Assembly (NCBI GenBank): GCA_963210315.1
Contig: OY723278.1
Location: 1,984,001-2,048,000 of the forward strand
Length of the DNA stretch: 64,000 bases
Direction: 5' to 3'
From: Rhynchopus euleeides
Lineage: Eukaryota; Euglenozoa; Diplonemea; Diplonemida; Diplonemidae
A program made the position numbers and the translations under genes. The notes under the pieces are model-generated. The model was given only the letters and a program-made list of their open reading frames with translations. It ran no database searches and had not been told where the DNA came from. The stretch's first letter is position 1. The number at the start of each line of letters is the position of its first letter. This document shows positions 43,086-53,680 of the stretch, piece by piece.

Positions 43086-45140
43086 GGCGTTTCTGAGGGG
43101 AGGATGGGCAAGTTTTTCAGTCATCGGGGGCTCCAGGGGCTAACTTCCACCCGGTGCGGCTCAGATCCTGAAAACCCGGCTTCGGCCAGTGTAGTTGGAT
43201 GCACCGGTGGGCAATTCAAATTGCACAGCTGCTCCGACGAAAGGGGAAGCAATCCCTCCGGATCCGGAACCCCTCCGCCGTGCCGGAGAGGATGCTGGGT
43301 TTGCAGTGGTGGCGCACGCATCGCGTTTTCCAGAAGTGCGTACGGCGCACGCGTGCAAGGACGGCGCGTCCGTGCGGCAAAATGTAGCACACACGGTGGA
43401 CTCCAGCCACCCTAGTGCAGTGGTGGCAGCGTACGGCCGTACGGTCCGCCGCGTACGCGTATGCCGTACGCACTTTCTGAAAACCGCGCTGCGTACGCGT
43501 ACGCAGAATTTTCGTACGGCTGGTATTCTATATTAGTCAGGGAGTGGGAGTCTTTAGCCTAAAGTAGGGGGAAAATGGACTCCCGCTAGCACCAAAAACT
43601 CCGGCGAGACTCCCGACAAGGGTTGCCCGACCACCGCTTGCGTCCACCGTGCAGGAGACGGCCATTCTTCTCGAATAATGGCTGATCCTGAACGGGCGTC
43701 ATGGTCACTCTGTGTCGGAAGACATGCGACTCCTCTCCCGATGTCCTGCTCGACTTCCCTGTTCGTGACTGTGGAAAGGACTACCCAACGTTCCAGAGGC
43801 TGTGTATCTTGGCATCCACGTTGACTCATATCCGTCGAAGATGAAAGACTATTCAGTCGATTGCACCTGATCGGCCAGACACAGTTGATCCGTCTCTGTC
43901 TCGAGACCGCGGAAAGGGGGTTGCCACCCCCGCTTTTCGGGATACCAACCCCCTCTCGAACTATCTCCCATTATACCCCCACTCGATCGGCTGGAGTCCG
44001 TCGTGCAGGCACTGAGCACCCTGGGCGAACTTCCTGAAGGTCCCCAGAGGGCGCCCTATGCATACATGATGTAGCAAGCAACGAAATCACCCGCATCTGC
44101 GCCCCAGGGCACGCAGGACGATAGCGACTTCAGCGTTCCTGTCGTGTGGCAGCTCGACTGCCGCACCTAAAAGGGGATCCGGGAAGTGTACCCCTCCGCA
44201 CGACCGGTGTATGCGAGCTGGTCTCGAACAGCAGTCTGCGAAAGACCACTTCACAAGGACCAAATGCATCATCTACTGCATGGCCTACAGCATCCCCACA
44301 CAGACGTGGTCCTTCTGTTCTCCAATCGGGAGAAAGGCATGCATATATTCACCTCAGCTGCAGCAGTGATGAAGAAGGCACAGGACGCACGAGAACCGGC
44401 AGGAAAGTGGATACCGTAGAAGGAATAGGAGGAAGGAAGTGAATCGTCCAGATCTGCCAACCTACCACGTGCAGCCAGAATAACCCAGAACAGGACCTTC
44501 TCACGTGGGGCTGCTGAGAGCAGGGCAAAACTCATTCAAAATTGTTCAAACCTGCCTCCGGTGGATCTTCACCGGCGTAATCTGGGAGGAAATGATCTGG
44601 GCACAATGTCCTCCCCCTGGTTGTGCCGAGAGGGTGCAGGATCAGATTCCGTACCGGCACCCAGACTGAGCCTGGGGCGTCCTGGGACGGGATGGGAGAC
44701 ACCAGTATACTCAAGGGGCTCGCCTCCAACAGGTCGTGGATTTTGCCCAACGGCGAGATATTGGTGGCGCCAATGGACACCTCCACCCTCCTTGCAATAC
44801 GTCACCCACGAGAAAGGGCTCCCAGACTCAGACCGTAACAGTGGAGCTACGTGTTCACGCACATTTTCATGTGCTTCAATCGCACACAAAGATGCCCACG
44901 CTCGCTAACACTGTGTTGGTAGAGTTTCCATCCCTGGCTTTATGTGCCGAACAAGCGTGCTCTTCAGGTAGGTTGAGGGTTTCCTCAAACTGCAAAGGCA
45001 GTTGCTGATCGATGGCTGCCTTTTTTGCGCTCACCAGGCTCCTGGTCTCTAGCAAAGAAGACTGTTGGCAGCGCGTGTTCCCATGTACCCCACAGGTAAC
45101 GAACCAGCGCACAAACAAAAAACTACCGCTTGTGCGCAGT
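43086..45140. other. Interior of element Z, left part
   Basis: About 2 kb of moderate GC. Short open frames at 43554-43829 (-), 44186-44419 (+) and 44561-44908 (+) look like fragments interrupted by stops and are not assignable. They could be decayed transposon protein. Confidence 0.35.
43336..43526. repeat. Palindrome array, core CGTACG
   Basis: Perfect palindromes include GCACGCGTGC, CGTACGGCCGTACG and GCGTACGCGTACGC, with several GTACG near-copies. GCAGTGGTGGC precedes the block twice (about 43304 and 43420). Confidence 0.75.
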
Positions 45141-45407
45141 ATGTCTACCCGCTCTCTCTTCAAGGCGAAGGAGATTGAGTGGGATTCGCTGAGCCTCTGC
45201 GCTCCGGAGGTCGCGAAGTGTGTGTTCCCGGAGTATGATGCTGAGCACGAGGGTGAAGGATGCCTCAACTGTCGTTCGTGCGGACACCGCGCGGCGGTTT
45301 CGTGCCTCGATACCTTTGTTCCCTCCTCCTGTAACGAGGAGTTCGTCAAGGGGATGGAGGACAAGGACTGGATGTGCCCGGTGTGTTGCTGGGTAGCCAG
45401 CCGGTAG
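45141..45407 (+). CDS. Small Cys-rich, PHD/zinc-ribbon-like protein inside element Z
   Basis: An 88-aa frame starts MSTRSLFKAKEIEWDSLSL. Its second half carries CLNCRSCGHRAAVSCLDTF, then CN..W-M-CPVCCW, a spacing like a truncated PHD or zinc-ribbon finger. Codon use is GC3-rich like the real genes and unlike surrounding DNA. TTGTGCGCAG directly precedes the ATG and could be an acceptor. The frame is also open upstream to 45012. It could be a cargo gene, a captured host exon or the zinc-binding part of an element-encoded protein. Confidence 0.4.
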   Translation: MSTRSLFKAKEIEWDSLSLCAPEVAKCVFPEYDAEHEGEGCLNCRSCGHRAAVSCLDTFVPSSCNEEFVKGMEDKDWMCPVCCWVASR

Positions 45408-45611
45408 CCAGTCTCCCAAGAAGGCGGAAATGCAGCGATGGATGGCTGTCCCAGCTGGCCAGAAACAGGTTTGAGGCCATTTTTGTGACTATTTTCCCTG
45501 GAAGAAGGCCCTGGAGGGGGTCATTTTGTGATTTTCACCTTCTCCCTCAGAAAACCTCCCAATAAGAACGTACATCCGTATGCTGTCAGGGGACCTCGTG
45601 CGTGCCCCTTT

Positions 45612-45737
45612 CAAGAATTCCTAAGAATTCTTAAGAATTCTTCAAGAATTCTTGGAAATTCTTGGAAATTCTTAAGAATTCTTAAGAATTCTTGGTAAGA
45701 ATTTCCAAGAATTCAAGAATTCTTAAGAATTGAAAGG
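45612..45737. repeat. Palindrome array, core GAATTC (internal)
   Basis: AAGAATTCTTAAGAATTC-type units as at the ends of Z. The block begins right after the sequence downstream of the PHD-like gene. Confidence 0.85.
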
Positions 45738-45796
45738 AGGATTCTTCATATTCCTGGATTTCCCGAATTTCCTGGATTTCCCCCGGCCCCTTAGGC

Positions 45797-46093
45797 GATT
45801 TCAGGGCGGACAGGGCGGACATGCCCGGACCCGGAAATCCGGGTGTCCGGATGTCCGGGTCCAATTTTGACCCCCCCCCCCCCCCCCCCCCCCCCCGGAC
45901 ATTTCCCGAATTTCCCGCCCGGACATGTCCGCCCGGACATCCGGACATCCAGAAATGTCCGCCCCGGACAGGGCGGACATGTCCGGGCGGACATTTTCTG
46001 GTGTCCGGATGTCCGGGCGGACATGTCCGGACCCGGAAATTCGGGAAATCCAATTTTGACCCCCCCCCCCCCCCCGGACATGTCCGGCCAGGA
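45797..46093. repeat. Palindrome array, core ACATGT/TCCGGA, with two long poly-C tracts
   Basis: Repeated GGACATGTCC, TGTCCGGA and CCGGACAT units in both orientations. CCAATTTTGAC followed by poly-C and GGACAT occurs twice, with C runs of 26 (45871-45896) and 16 (46060-46075). Confidence 0.85.
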
Positions 46094-46185
46094 CCTCAAT
46101 AGTTTGATTTTTGGTCCAGAAAATAGTTTGAAAATTTTTGAAATCTGGGTGCCCAAATTTTTTGCTCCTAAGACCGGCGATTTGT

Positions 46186-46322
46186 AGGGGGACCCTTTCG
46201 AATTTTTTTTTGGAGAAGGGTAAATTGAACGTTTTTGGCCAAATGAAGCCACTGCGACCATTCCCGGGCCTCGGAAATCAGATTTTTGCCCCTCAAATGC
46301 GGTGCCGGTCCGGACAAAAAAC
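46186..46322 (+). repeat. Dispersed repeat B, copy 1
   Basis: It begins TAGGGGGACCCTTTCGAATT, then a T-run, AAATTGAACGTTTTTGG, CCACTGCGACCATTCCCGGG and CCTCGGAAATCAGATTTTTG, and ends near CCGGTCCGGAC. It matches 46573-46712 and, inverted, 52943-53095 and 53275-53430. Confidence 0.85.
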
Positions 46323-46572
46323 CGAAAAAATCGTGAAAAAGGACAAGACCGACGAGATTAGAAGCGGCACTGGTAGACGGGTTTTGAGGCCCCCCGCCCC
46401 CAGGTTCCCCCTGCCCACCTGGACGGACCCAAGTGCCTCACACCGGATCTCTCCCCACCCGGTGGTCCACCTGACGGATACGCGAAAAAAAAGTGAAAAA
46501 TGGCCCATTTTCCCCAGCCAAAAATGGGCCAAAAATGCCCCCGGACACCCCCAGAGACATGTCCTAATCCGG

Positions 46573-46712
46573 GGTGCCAGTAGGGGGGACCTTTCGAATT
46601 TTTTTTCGAGGAGAGGTCAATTGAACGTTTTTGGACATCTGAGGCCACTGCGACCATTCCCAGGCCTCGGAAATGAGATTTTTGGCCCTCAAATGGGGTA
46701 CCGGTCCCCACG
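46573..46712 (+). repeat. Dispersed repeat B, copy 2
   Basis: Same block order as copy 1 with scattered substitutions. It lies 387 bp downstream in the same orientation, so the intervening sequence may be part of a larger duplicated unit. Confidence 0.85.
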
Positions 46713-47375
46713 AAATTCCGAAAAATTCATGAAAATCGAAAGGTCCCACGCACCAAATTCTGCCCAAAAATCGTCAAAAATGGACATGTCATATGCAGCA
46801 ATGGGGCACCAATCACTCCCCAAATTTTGCTCAATGATTCCACGGCAAGCCAGATTTTCTGATCAATTCGTTTGTTTGAGCATGTTCCTGGCCCTTGTTT
46901 GGAAAGTAGATGACCCCTGGCTGGAGAGGACGGTTGTGCTTGACCGGACGGAGAGAGAACCTTCTCCATAACCACCTCCACTCCACAATGCCACAAGTGG
47001 CAGGAAGGCCGGGTGTTACAGGCCTCAACCAGGGTTCCAAGGCTCTCCACTTCCTGGCTGCGTCAGGGATCACCGGGTACAGCGAGCAGGATTCCCTGTC
47101 CTGACACCCCAGCATGTGCCACCGGAAGAACCCGAAACAGCAGCCCCCCCCTCATGGGGGTTGCAAGAGGCACGGAAATCGTTCAAATCGGACCAAGTCC
47201 GAAAATTCGGCACTTTCTTGGGTACAAATTGCGGTCCGAAATTTTCCGATTTTTTGAAAAAAGGCTAATTCTGTAAGGGGGACCTTTTCGAATTTTTTTT
47301 CGGGCACTTTTTCCACAAGGAAATGTCCGCCCTGTCCGCTACTGTCCACTACCGATTTCAAGGATCCTCCAAAAA
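46713..47375. other. Interior of element Z, right part
   Basis: No gene recognised. A partial B start (TAAGGGGGACC then TTTTCGAATTTTTTTTCGGG) occurs at about 47274-47304. Confidence 0.45.
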
Positions 47376-47420
47376 GTAAGAATTCTTAAGAATTCTTACG
47401 AATTCTTAAAGAATTCTGTC
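47376..47420. repeat. Palindrome array, core GAATTC (right end of Z)
   Basis: Four AAGAATTCTT-like units lead into GAATTCTGTCAAACCATGT, the inverse of the left end of Z. Confidence 0.85.
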
Positions 47421-47430
47421 AAACCATGTA

Positions 47431-47826
47431 CAGACCATGACATGGGCGGATATCATTGAAAAAATCAGCATTTTTGACCCGAAAACAGGGTACTCCACCC
47501 ATTTTGGTCTGCCGGAATCACTTCCGGGGTGAATTCTTCACTTTGGTGACGATTTTGGGTGATAGTTTGGGGATTTCGTGCAGATTTCAGCTCCCAAAAA
47601 TAAGGGTTTTTTCGGGAAAGTATCAAATTTTTCCACGAGAAACCTCTTTCAGACCGCCTCTGGGTACCATGAGGCCCTCGAAACCACTAGAAACCACCCA
47701 GGAACCTACCCCGAGGGGTATCTGTGTGGTTTTGGGGTGCTTAGAGGCCTTCTCTGCCTTTTGGAAGTGGTATTTTTGGACCGTTACAAATCGGCCCAAG
47801 AGCGTTACACGAGCGTTACACTTTTT
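47431..47826. repeat. Dispersed repeat A, copy 2
   Basis: Same orientation and block order as copy 1 at 42509-42913. Its end carries GCGTTACACGAGCGTTAC, a diverged version of the copy 1 ending. Confidence 0.8.
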
Positions 47827-48045
47827 CGGGGGGTTTTTCAGAAAAAAATGCCAAGTAATTCGAATGGATCGACTTTCCCGAGGGTGTCCGCTATTTTCCC
47901 GGATTTTTTCAGTGATCCCCCACTCGATTTTTGGCCAGGTACGCCCATTTTGGTGGAGTTTTTGGCCCAAAATCCAAAAAATCGTGTTTGTGACAGCCCT
48001 AAACAGAGATTTAAACAGCCACACGACGCGGTCTTCACCTCCCGC

Positions 48046-48210
48046 CGGGTACCCGGGTACCCGCCTCCGGGTACCCGGCCGGGTGGTCCGCCGGGTACCC
48101 GGGGGTACCCCCCGGATACCACCGGATACCGGGATCCGGGTACCCGGATCCCGGTATCCGGCCGGGTACCCGGCGGGTACCCGCCCGGGTACCCGGCCCG
48201 GGAACCCGTG
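48046..48210. repeat. Palindrome array, core GGTACC (left end of X)
   Basis: Dense GGGTACCC, CCGGATACC and ACCCGG units on both strands. Confidence 0.85.
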
Positions 48211-48232
48211 AATTATTGTCCATAACCCAGAG

Positions 48233-48278
48233 TGTATAGGGGGACCCTTTTCAAAAATTTTTTTCGGGGGGGTCCTAT
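48233..48278 (+). repeat. Partial repeat B start inside X
   Basis: TATAGGGGGACCCTTTTC, then a T-run and CGGGGG. Sequence beyond it diverges from B. Confidence 0.65.
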
Positions 48279-50029
48279 TTTGGACGTTTGAGCCCGATTT
48301 CGAAGGAATTTTTGAGTTTTGAGCCTATTTTGGGCCCTAAAACGCGTTAAAACGGGTCCCGGAATTTCCGGAAAATGGCTGTTTTTTGGCCTTGGCGAAA
48401 TTTCGCCCAAACTATTGACCCAAACTTGTCTGGGCCCATAATCGGGTCCTGGTGGTCTGGAACTGTCCATTTTCGAAGGCAGTCATGAGAAAATCGCGAC
48501 GTTTCGCCCCGAATTCCCACTCATGTGACCCCAAAAATCAAGCAAATGAGGTTTGCTCCGGCTTACAAAACTCCAAATCCGAGTTGTGGAAGCCGGACCT
48601 TGTTGTGGGAGAAAATCGGCCAAGTGAGGAGGTTTCTTGTGCGAAATTCGAGCAATAAAGCTCAAGTAATCAAATGCCATGACCCCAACCACAACCCCAC
48701 CCCCTGCCCTCTGCCCCCCACCCCTGTGCAGGTCATGTGCCCCATCCCATCCCGTGTTGCCTTGTTGCAGATTTTCAAATTGGGAAATTTCAGGTGACCC
48801 GATGATAGGGATGTACCCCGAGGGTCTACCTGCAGGGATCCACTTTTTGCTATGCCTGCATTGCTGCTGTTTGCGCTTCTCGCCTCCACACACCACCCTG
48901 GGGGGAGGGACAGAGGGCGGAGGGGGCTACACACTTACACAACCGATCCGGTCAAACAATGCCACGTCATCCCCATTGGGGTCCTGGACCGCGGCCTCTC
49001 TCCCAGCGAATTGGTGTCGTCATCAGGCAGGCTAAGTAGTTGTCTACACAGGACATTGGTTTTAAGGGGGGTCTGAGTTCTGCGGAACTGGCTTCAAGGG
49101 ACGCCCCCTCGTAATGACTGGGTGGATGGAGCCAAGTAATACCAGGTGGTCGGACACCGGAACTCTCGGCATTTATTAGTCGCGGGAACTGTGTCCGTGT
49201 GGTAGGTGACCCCTTCCGATTCCACTGATTCCACTCTTGAACATGTAGTGTTGAAAGATACTTGGTGTTCTGATGTTTTACAGGGTACTTGACAAAGGAA
49301 AGAGGGTGGTCAGTCTTGTGATCCACCCTGAATCCTTCCTGTGAGCAGCAGATCCACAACACCTCGACTTCTTTCAGCGGCTGTATTGATATTGCCTGAC
49401 ACAGCAAACATGATTCAATTGGAGGAACAAGCCTCGTACACCAGCGGCCCAAAAGGTGGATTTCATGTATGGTTTTAGGATTTCCCTTACTACTGATGGT
49501 GTAGAGACTACAAAGCCTGACCTGATGACGCCGCCATGAACCTGGGAGACACGCCGCGTGAGAAGGGACCTCGGTGCGGGGTGGCGTGAAGATCCTGCCT
49601 GAGTGCCCTCGTCGGGACCCGCGGTAAACCGTGGCGTTCCCCCCGAGGCAAGTCCAGGACGAAGGTTGCAGATAACCGCTGCACCTCTTCGTCCGAAAGG
49701 AGCTCACAGGATAGGGGAACTGCCCACACCCCACTCACGACAGTGTATCCGAAAGGTGCACTGCGCGTGTGGTGGCGGTGTCGGGTCCAGACCCACCTCG
49801 TTCCCCCATGCCCGTCAGTTGTTGCCCCTGCAGGGGTGGCTGCTGTCTGGCATGGGGGGCGCCCTCCCTGCCTTGCAAGGGAAAATGTAGAACGGCATGC
49901 TGCCCGTTTCTTCATTTTTTCACCTTGCCTGGCAGGGGGGGGCCCACCCTCACGGGGGGAAAAAGAGGAACGGCATGCTGCCCGTTCACTCTTTTTTCCT
50001 CCCGTCGTGGGTGGGCGGCCAACTACCCG
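48279..50029. other. Interior of element X
   Basis: Moderate-GC DNA. A 255-codon minus-strand frame (48967-49734) is open but matches no family I know (it contains SFVKYPVKHQNTKYLSTLHV). It could be decayed element protein or chance. Near 49890-50000 the block GGAACGGCATGCTGCCCGTT occurs twice about 80 bp apart. Confidence 0.35.
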
Positions 50030-50128
50030 GGGTATCCGGCCCGGGTACCCGGGTATCCGCCGGGTACCCCCCGGGTACCCGGGCCGGTAACCGGGACCTC
50101 CCGGGTACCCGGATCCGGGTACCCGGAA
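50030..50128. repeat. Palindrome array, core GGTACC (right end of X)
   Basis: Units of GGGTACCC and GGGTATCC; inverse orientation and same core as the left end of X. Confidence 0.85.
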
Positions 50129-50147
50129 AGGTGGAGACCGCGTCGTG

Positions 50148-50914
50148 CATGCAAGGGCCTACCCCCCCCCCCCCTTCCGCGCGGAGAGAAAATTTACCGA
50201 CTGCTCCCCAATGAGCACTGCGCCTCACGAGGCCTTCACGTGGCATGCTGTGGCGTAGACTCCACCATATTCAACCTTGCCACCTATGACGCAGATTGAA
50301 CTTACACCACTTCGGGTCTGGGCTTGCCCGTCTGAGCTTGCCTGCTGAGGATATATCGAGCTGAGGAGGAATCCCGCAAGCCCTCTAGGCGCTCGGTTTG
50401 AAGAACGCGGCTGGCCACTCCGCAGTTAATTCGGTGCCGAAACAACAACGATGTCAAAAAGCTGTTGTGACAGGGCACACCTAGAAGAGCCCGAGTTCCA
50501 AAATCTGGGCCAACGGGGAGGGCGCTTTCTGTAACCAGAAAGAAGACGGAGCAGGAGCGGGGGCAACAGAAAAGGTGCATAGTAGTCGCTGTTCAACCTG
50601 CATATCCGTTGGTGCCGCAAAATACCCATTACCGCTGCGGGAAACCCGCACCGGTGGAATCGGCAATGCAATCTACCGGTCAGGACAGCCTCCTTTTTAA
50701 AATCAACCCTACCCCTCCACCCCCCACCCCCCCCACCCCGGCCCCGCCACAAGTGCAAACAAAGCAAATATGGCACCCACTCCTTCTTTTCTTTACTTCT
50801 CTTCCTCTATTCCTGACAGCCCCCCCATACGCCCTATACTATCTTCCACCGCGTGTGTGGGATTCTTCTAATATTCAAATCATATGCGGTGCGTCCGTTT
50901 TCACCTCCATAGTA
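50148..50914. other. Spacer between elements X and Y
   Basis: No gene recognised. Poly-C at 50162-50173 and a C-rich block at 50710-50750. Confidence 0.45.
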
Positions 50915-50937
50915 TACACGACGCGCTGGCACGGGCT

Positions 50938-51130
50938 GAACCGGTTCTGGAACCGGTTCGGCGGAACCGGTTCACCGGCGAACCGGTTCGGTGGAACCGG
51001 TTCCAGAACCGGTTCGGACGAACCGGTTCACCGGTAAACCGGTTCCGCCGGTGAACCGGTTCCAGAACCGACATTTGCGAACCGGGCAAAGTGGGTCCCG
51101 ACCGGTTGGCCGTGTACCGGTCGGTGGACC
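50938..51130. repeat. Palindrome array, core ACCGGT (left end of Y)
   Basis: Perfect GAACCGGTTC decamers start at 50938, 50950, 50964, 50980, 50994, 51006 and 51020, spaced 12-16 nt. Looser ACCGGT units continue to about 51130. Confidence 0.92.
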
Positions 51131-52942
51131 GGTATGCGGACCTGACCCGCACTGAGTCATCTCAGACCTATGGGTTTCAGTCCCAGTGTCAGATTCAGAC
51201 CTACTGATCCAGAACCGCACCCTCTCCTTCCACACCAATTGTATCCGCTGCTCATGGGTCCGAGTGACGACGATAGCAATGACGATGGCTCCATAGCAAA
51301 GATGGCTACCACTGTCAAAGCTCATCTGGAACAGAAACTGTCCCAGATGGAAGTCTCCTGTATAAATACAGGGTTCGGGTTTCCCACGAGTGTAACGCAG
51401 ATACGTGCAGGTGTGTCAAGAGAGTGTGCAGCTCACAGCAGTTCCTCATCCTTGGTTCTGAACCCCACAGTTCTTCGAATCACAGTGACAACAGGGAGGC
51501 CAGATCCAAAGATCAGGCTTTCCCAGACGCGGTTCAACTGGTGACGACCGTTGTTGAGAGACCGGAGCGGAGGTCGACGTCGGCTTATCTCATGCTACGG
51601 CAGGGGTGAGGACTCAGCCGCCACCCCGGGTGGTTTGCAGGTTGAACAGGTTGTGTGGTTCCATTGATCAACATAGGTCGGCCTGTCTGATAAGACTCAG
51701 CCACCCTGCGGGTCAATTTATTCTAAAAAGGCGCCTTTTTGACCAAAAGGCAAAATTTCCTCCCATCATGCTCCCGTACCACAGAGGCCTGCCTCTGTGT
51801 ATGTGTACGTTTTGCGATGACGGGGTGTGGAACCTGGCGTAGACCGAGCTACAACCAGGCGCCGTGGGTCAATTTTTTTTAGAAAAGGCCTTGACCAAAG
51901 GCATCCCCCTAACACTTAATTGCTCTGCTTCAACCTGAACCGACCCTCTAGGCAGCGTGAGGTGGCTACGTCGAGCCACTTCGTGGACAGCTGCAGTTCC
52001 CTTCCCTTGTGTTCCTCTGTCAGGGGAACAACACAATAGCAGCATACGTATTGTTTCATTTCAGTCAGCCAAGGAAAGTCGAGGAGTTCGAGCCGTTGAA
52101 CAGTAACCAGAGGATGACAAGCAGGTTGAATATGCAAGCAGTGATCTCCTGTGTACCCTTGGACCCACATTAAACTCGAACTGAAGCCCTCAGTCGTCCT
52201 TGACCAGATTCAGACCCGCTTTTCCAGAACCGCACCCCCTCCCTCCACTCTAAGTGTATCCGCTGCTCATGGGCCCACGTGACCACAAAGACTTAATCGT
52301 GACTCCATAGCAAAGATGGCTACCACGCTCAAGACCATCTGTGAACAGACGGTGGCCTCCTGTTTCCAGGGGTATGGAATTACCACGAGTGTAATGCAGG
52401 TACGGTAGGTGTGTCAAGAAGGTTTGCAGCTCACAGCAGGTCGTCATCTTCGTTCTGAACCTTGGTTCTGAAGTCGACAGCTCCTCAAGTCGGAGGCACA
52501 CAAAGGATGGGTTCCGCAACTGTCCAACTATCTACAGACTCACAGCCCAGAAGGTGCAGTCCAGGTTCCACAGAGCAAATTAAATGTTAGCATTTCTGCA
52601 CAACTACCGTATCGCAAATCGCAGCGGCGGTAGAAGTGACTGACTCTAAAACGGCGAGGTATCAGTCTTGACGCTGGAAAATTCCGTTCGGAAATACCAA
52701 ACACATCCAGAAAGTGGAAGGAATGGGCGCCAAGATGATGCGAACGATTTTTGGGGGGAGGGGGTGGACTGCCCTGTATCGTGATACCCGTGAGGGTAAA
52801 AAAATACAGGGCAGGGAGGCACAGGCGCAGGCACAACAGAGGCAATACATAGGCAGGCACCAATGGGAAAAGCGACCTCTTCTGGGACAGGCTGGGGAGG
52901 GGGGGTGGGGAGGGCGGCGCTGGGGCGGCTGCATGCGGTACC
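51131..52942. other. Interior of element Y with a ~300-bp direct duplication
   Basis: Block 51190-51490 recurs at 52207-52500 (shared CCATAGCAAAGATGGCTACC, GTGTATCCGCTGCTCATGGG-type and GCAGCTCACAGCAG segments). A smaller pair around 51705-51750 and 51868-51905 shares GGGTCAATTT..TTGACCAAA. No intact gene was recognised. Confidence 0.6.
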
Positions 52943-53095
52943 TGCGGTTCCGGTCCGGATTTTCGTCCGGACCGGTACCGCATTTGAGGGGCAAGAATCT
53001 GATTTCCGAGGCCCGGGAATGGTCGCAGTGGCTTCAAATGGCCAAAAACGTTCAATTTACCCCCCCGAAAAAAAAATTCGAAAGGGTCCCCCTAT
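52943..53095 (-). repeat. Dispersed repeat B, copy 3 (inverted), with terminal hairpin
   Basis: Reverse orientation relative to copies 1-2. The TAGGGGGACCC end is at 53095. The other end is a hairpin: TGCGGTTCCGGTCCGGA (52943-52959), loop TTTTCG, complement at 52966-52982 with one mismatch. Confidence 0.88.
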
Positions 53096-53115
53096 AGAAA
53101 TCCAGTCAGGACTGC

Positions 53116-53252
53116 GTGAACCGGTTCTAGAACCGGTTTGTGAACCGGTTCCAGAACCGGTTCACGAACCGGTTCTGGAACCGGTTCCCGAACCGGTTCG
53201 GGAACCGGTTCTGGGCAAACCGGTTCTAGAACCGGTTCGCGAACCGGTTTCT
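53116..53252. repeat. Palindrome array, core ACCGGT (between B copies in Y)
   Basis: Alternating GAACCGGTTC, TCTAGAACCGG and GTGAACCGG units. Confidence 0.88.
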
Positions 53253-53274
53253 GCCAGTTTCTGCATGCGGTACC

Positions 53275-53430
53275 TGCGGTTCCGGTCCGGATTTTCGTCC
53301 GGACCGGTACCGCATTTGAGGGGCAAGAATCTGATTTCCGAGGCCCGGGAATGGTCGCAGTGGCTTCAAATGGCCAAAAACGTTCAATTTACCCCCCCGA
53401 AAAAAAAATTCGAAAGGGTCCCCCTATAGA
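53275..53430 (-). repeat. Dispersed repeat B, copy 4 (inverted), tandem with copy 3
   Basis: Nearly identical to copy 3, offset by 332 bp, including the terminal hairpin. The preceding GCATGCGGTACC is also duplicated, so B plus an adjoining palindrome array was duplicated as a unit recently. Confidence 0.9.
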
Positions 53431-53449
53431 AATCCGGTCAGGACTGGGG

Positions 53450-53680
53450 GAACCGGTTTCAGAACCGGTTCTGGAACCGGTTCGTGAACCGGTTCCAGAA
53501 CCGGTTCTGAAACCGGTTCACGAACCGGTTTTTGCCAGTTTCAGAACCGGTCCCAGCCGGTTCTGAACCTGTCCTCAACCGGTTCGGATTTGTCAGTAAC
53601 CGGTTTGCCGTTGTGATTTCAACCGGTTCCCAAACCGGTTCCCAAGGAACCGGTTACTGTTTTCAAACCGGTTCAGGAGA
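53450..53680. repeat. Palindrome array, core ACCGGT (right end of Y)
   Basis: GAACCGGTTC and AAACCGGTTC units decaying toward the right terminus of Y. Confidence 0.88.

Larger units (their letters stand above)
42914..47429. mobile_element. Element Z: 4.5-kb insertion with GAATTC-palindrome inverted ends
   Basis: The left end reads ACATGGTTTGACAGAATTCTT at 42914 and the right end is its inverse ending at 47429. Both run inward into arrays of AAGAATTCTT palindromes. ACAG lies directly outside both ends (42910-42913 and 47430-47433), a possible 4-bp target duplication. Copies of repeat A abut both sides. Inside are the palindrome clusters at 43336, 45612 and 45797, two B repeats and the small PHD-like gene. 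No transposase was recognised. Confidence 0.6.
48022..50147. mobile_element. Element X: 2.1 kb with GGGTACCC-palindrome inverted ends
   Basis: The left end CACGACGCGGTCTTCACCT (48022) and right end (inverse of CACGACGCGGTCTCCACCT, ending 50147) are near-identical. Both run directly into GGGTACCC arrays (48046-48210; 50030-50128). CA occurs outside both ends, a possible 2-bp duplication. The interior holds a partial B start (about 48233) and an unrecognised minus-strand frame. No transposase was identified. Confidence 0.65.

Noticed and set aside
47456-48211. 251-aa + frame across repeat A copy 2 and the GGTACC array
   Set aside because: Homology between A copies is at nucleotide level and the frame is not maintained between them; the end of the frame is just palindrome array.
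42921-53680. CRISPR-like arrays
   Set aside because: Units are palindromes with very short, irregular spacing and no unique spacers of constant length; no cas-like genes and a eukaryotic context.
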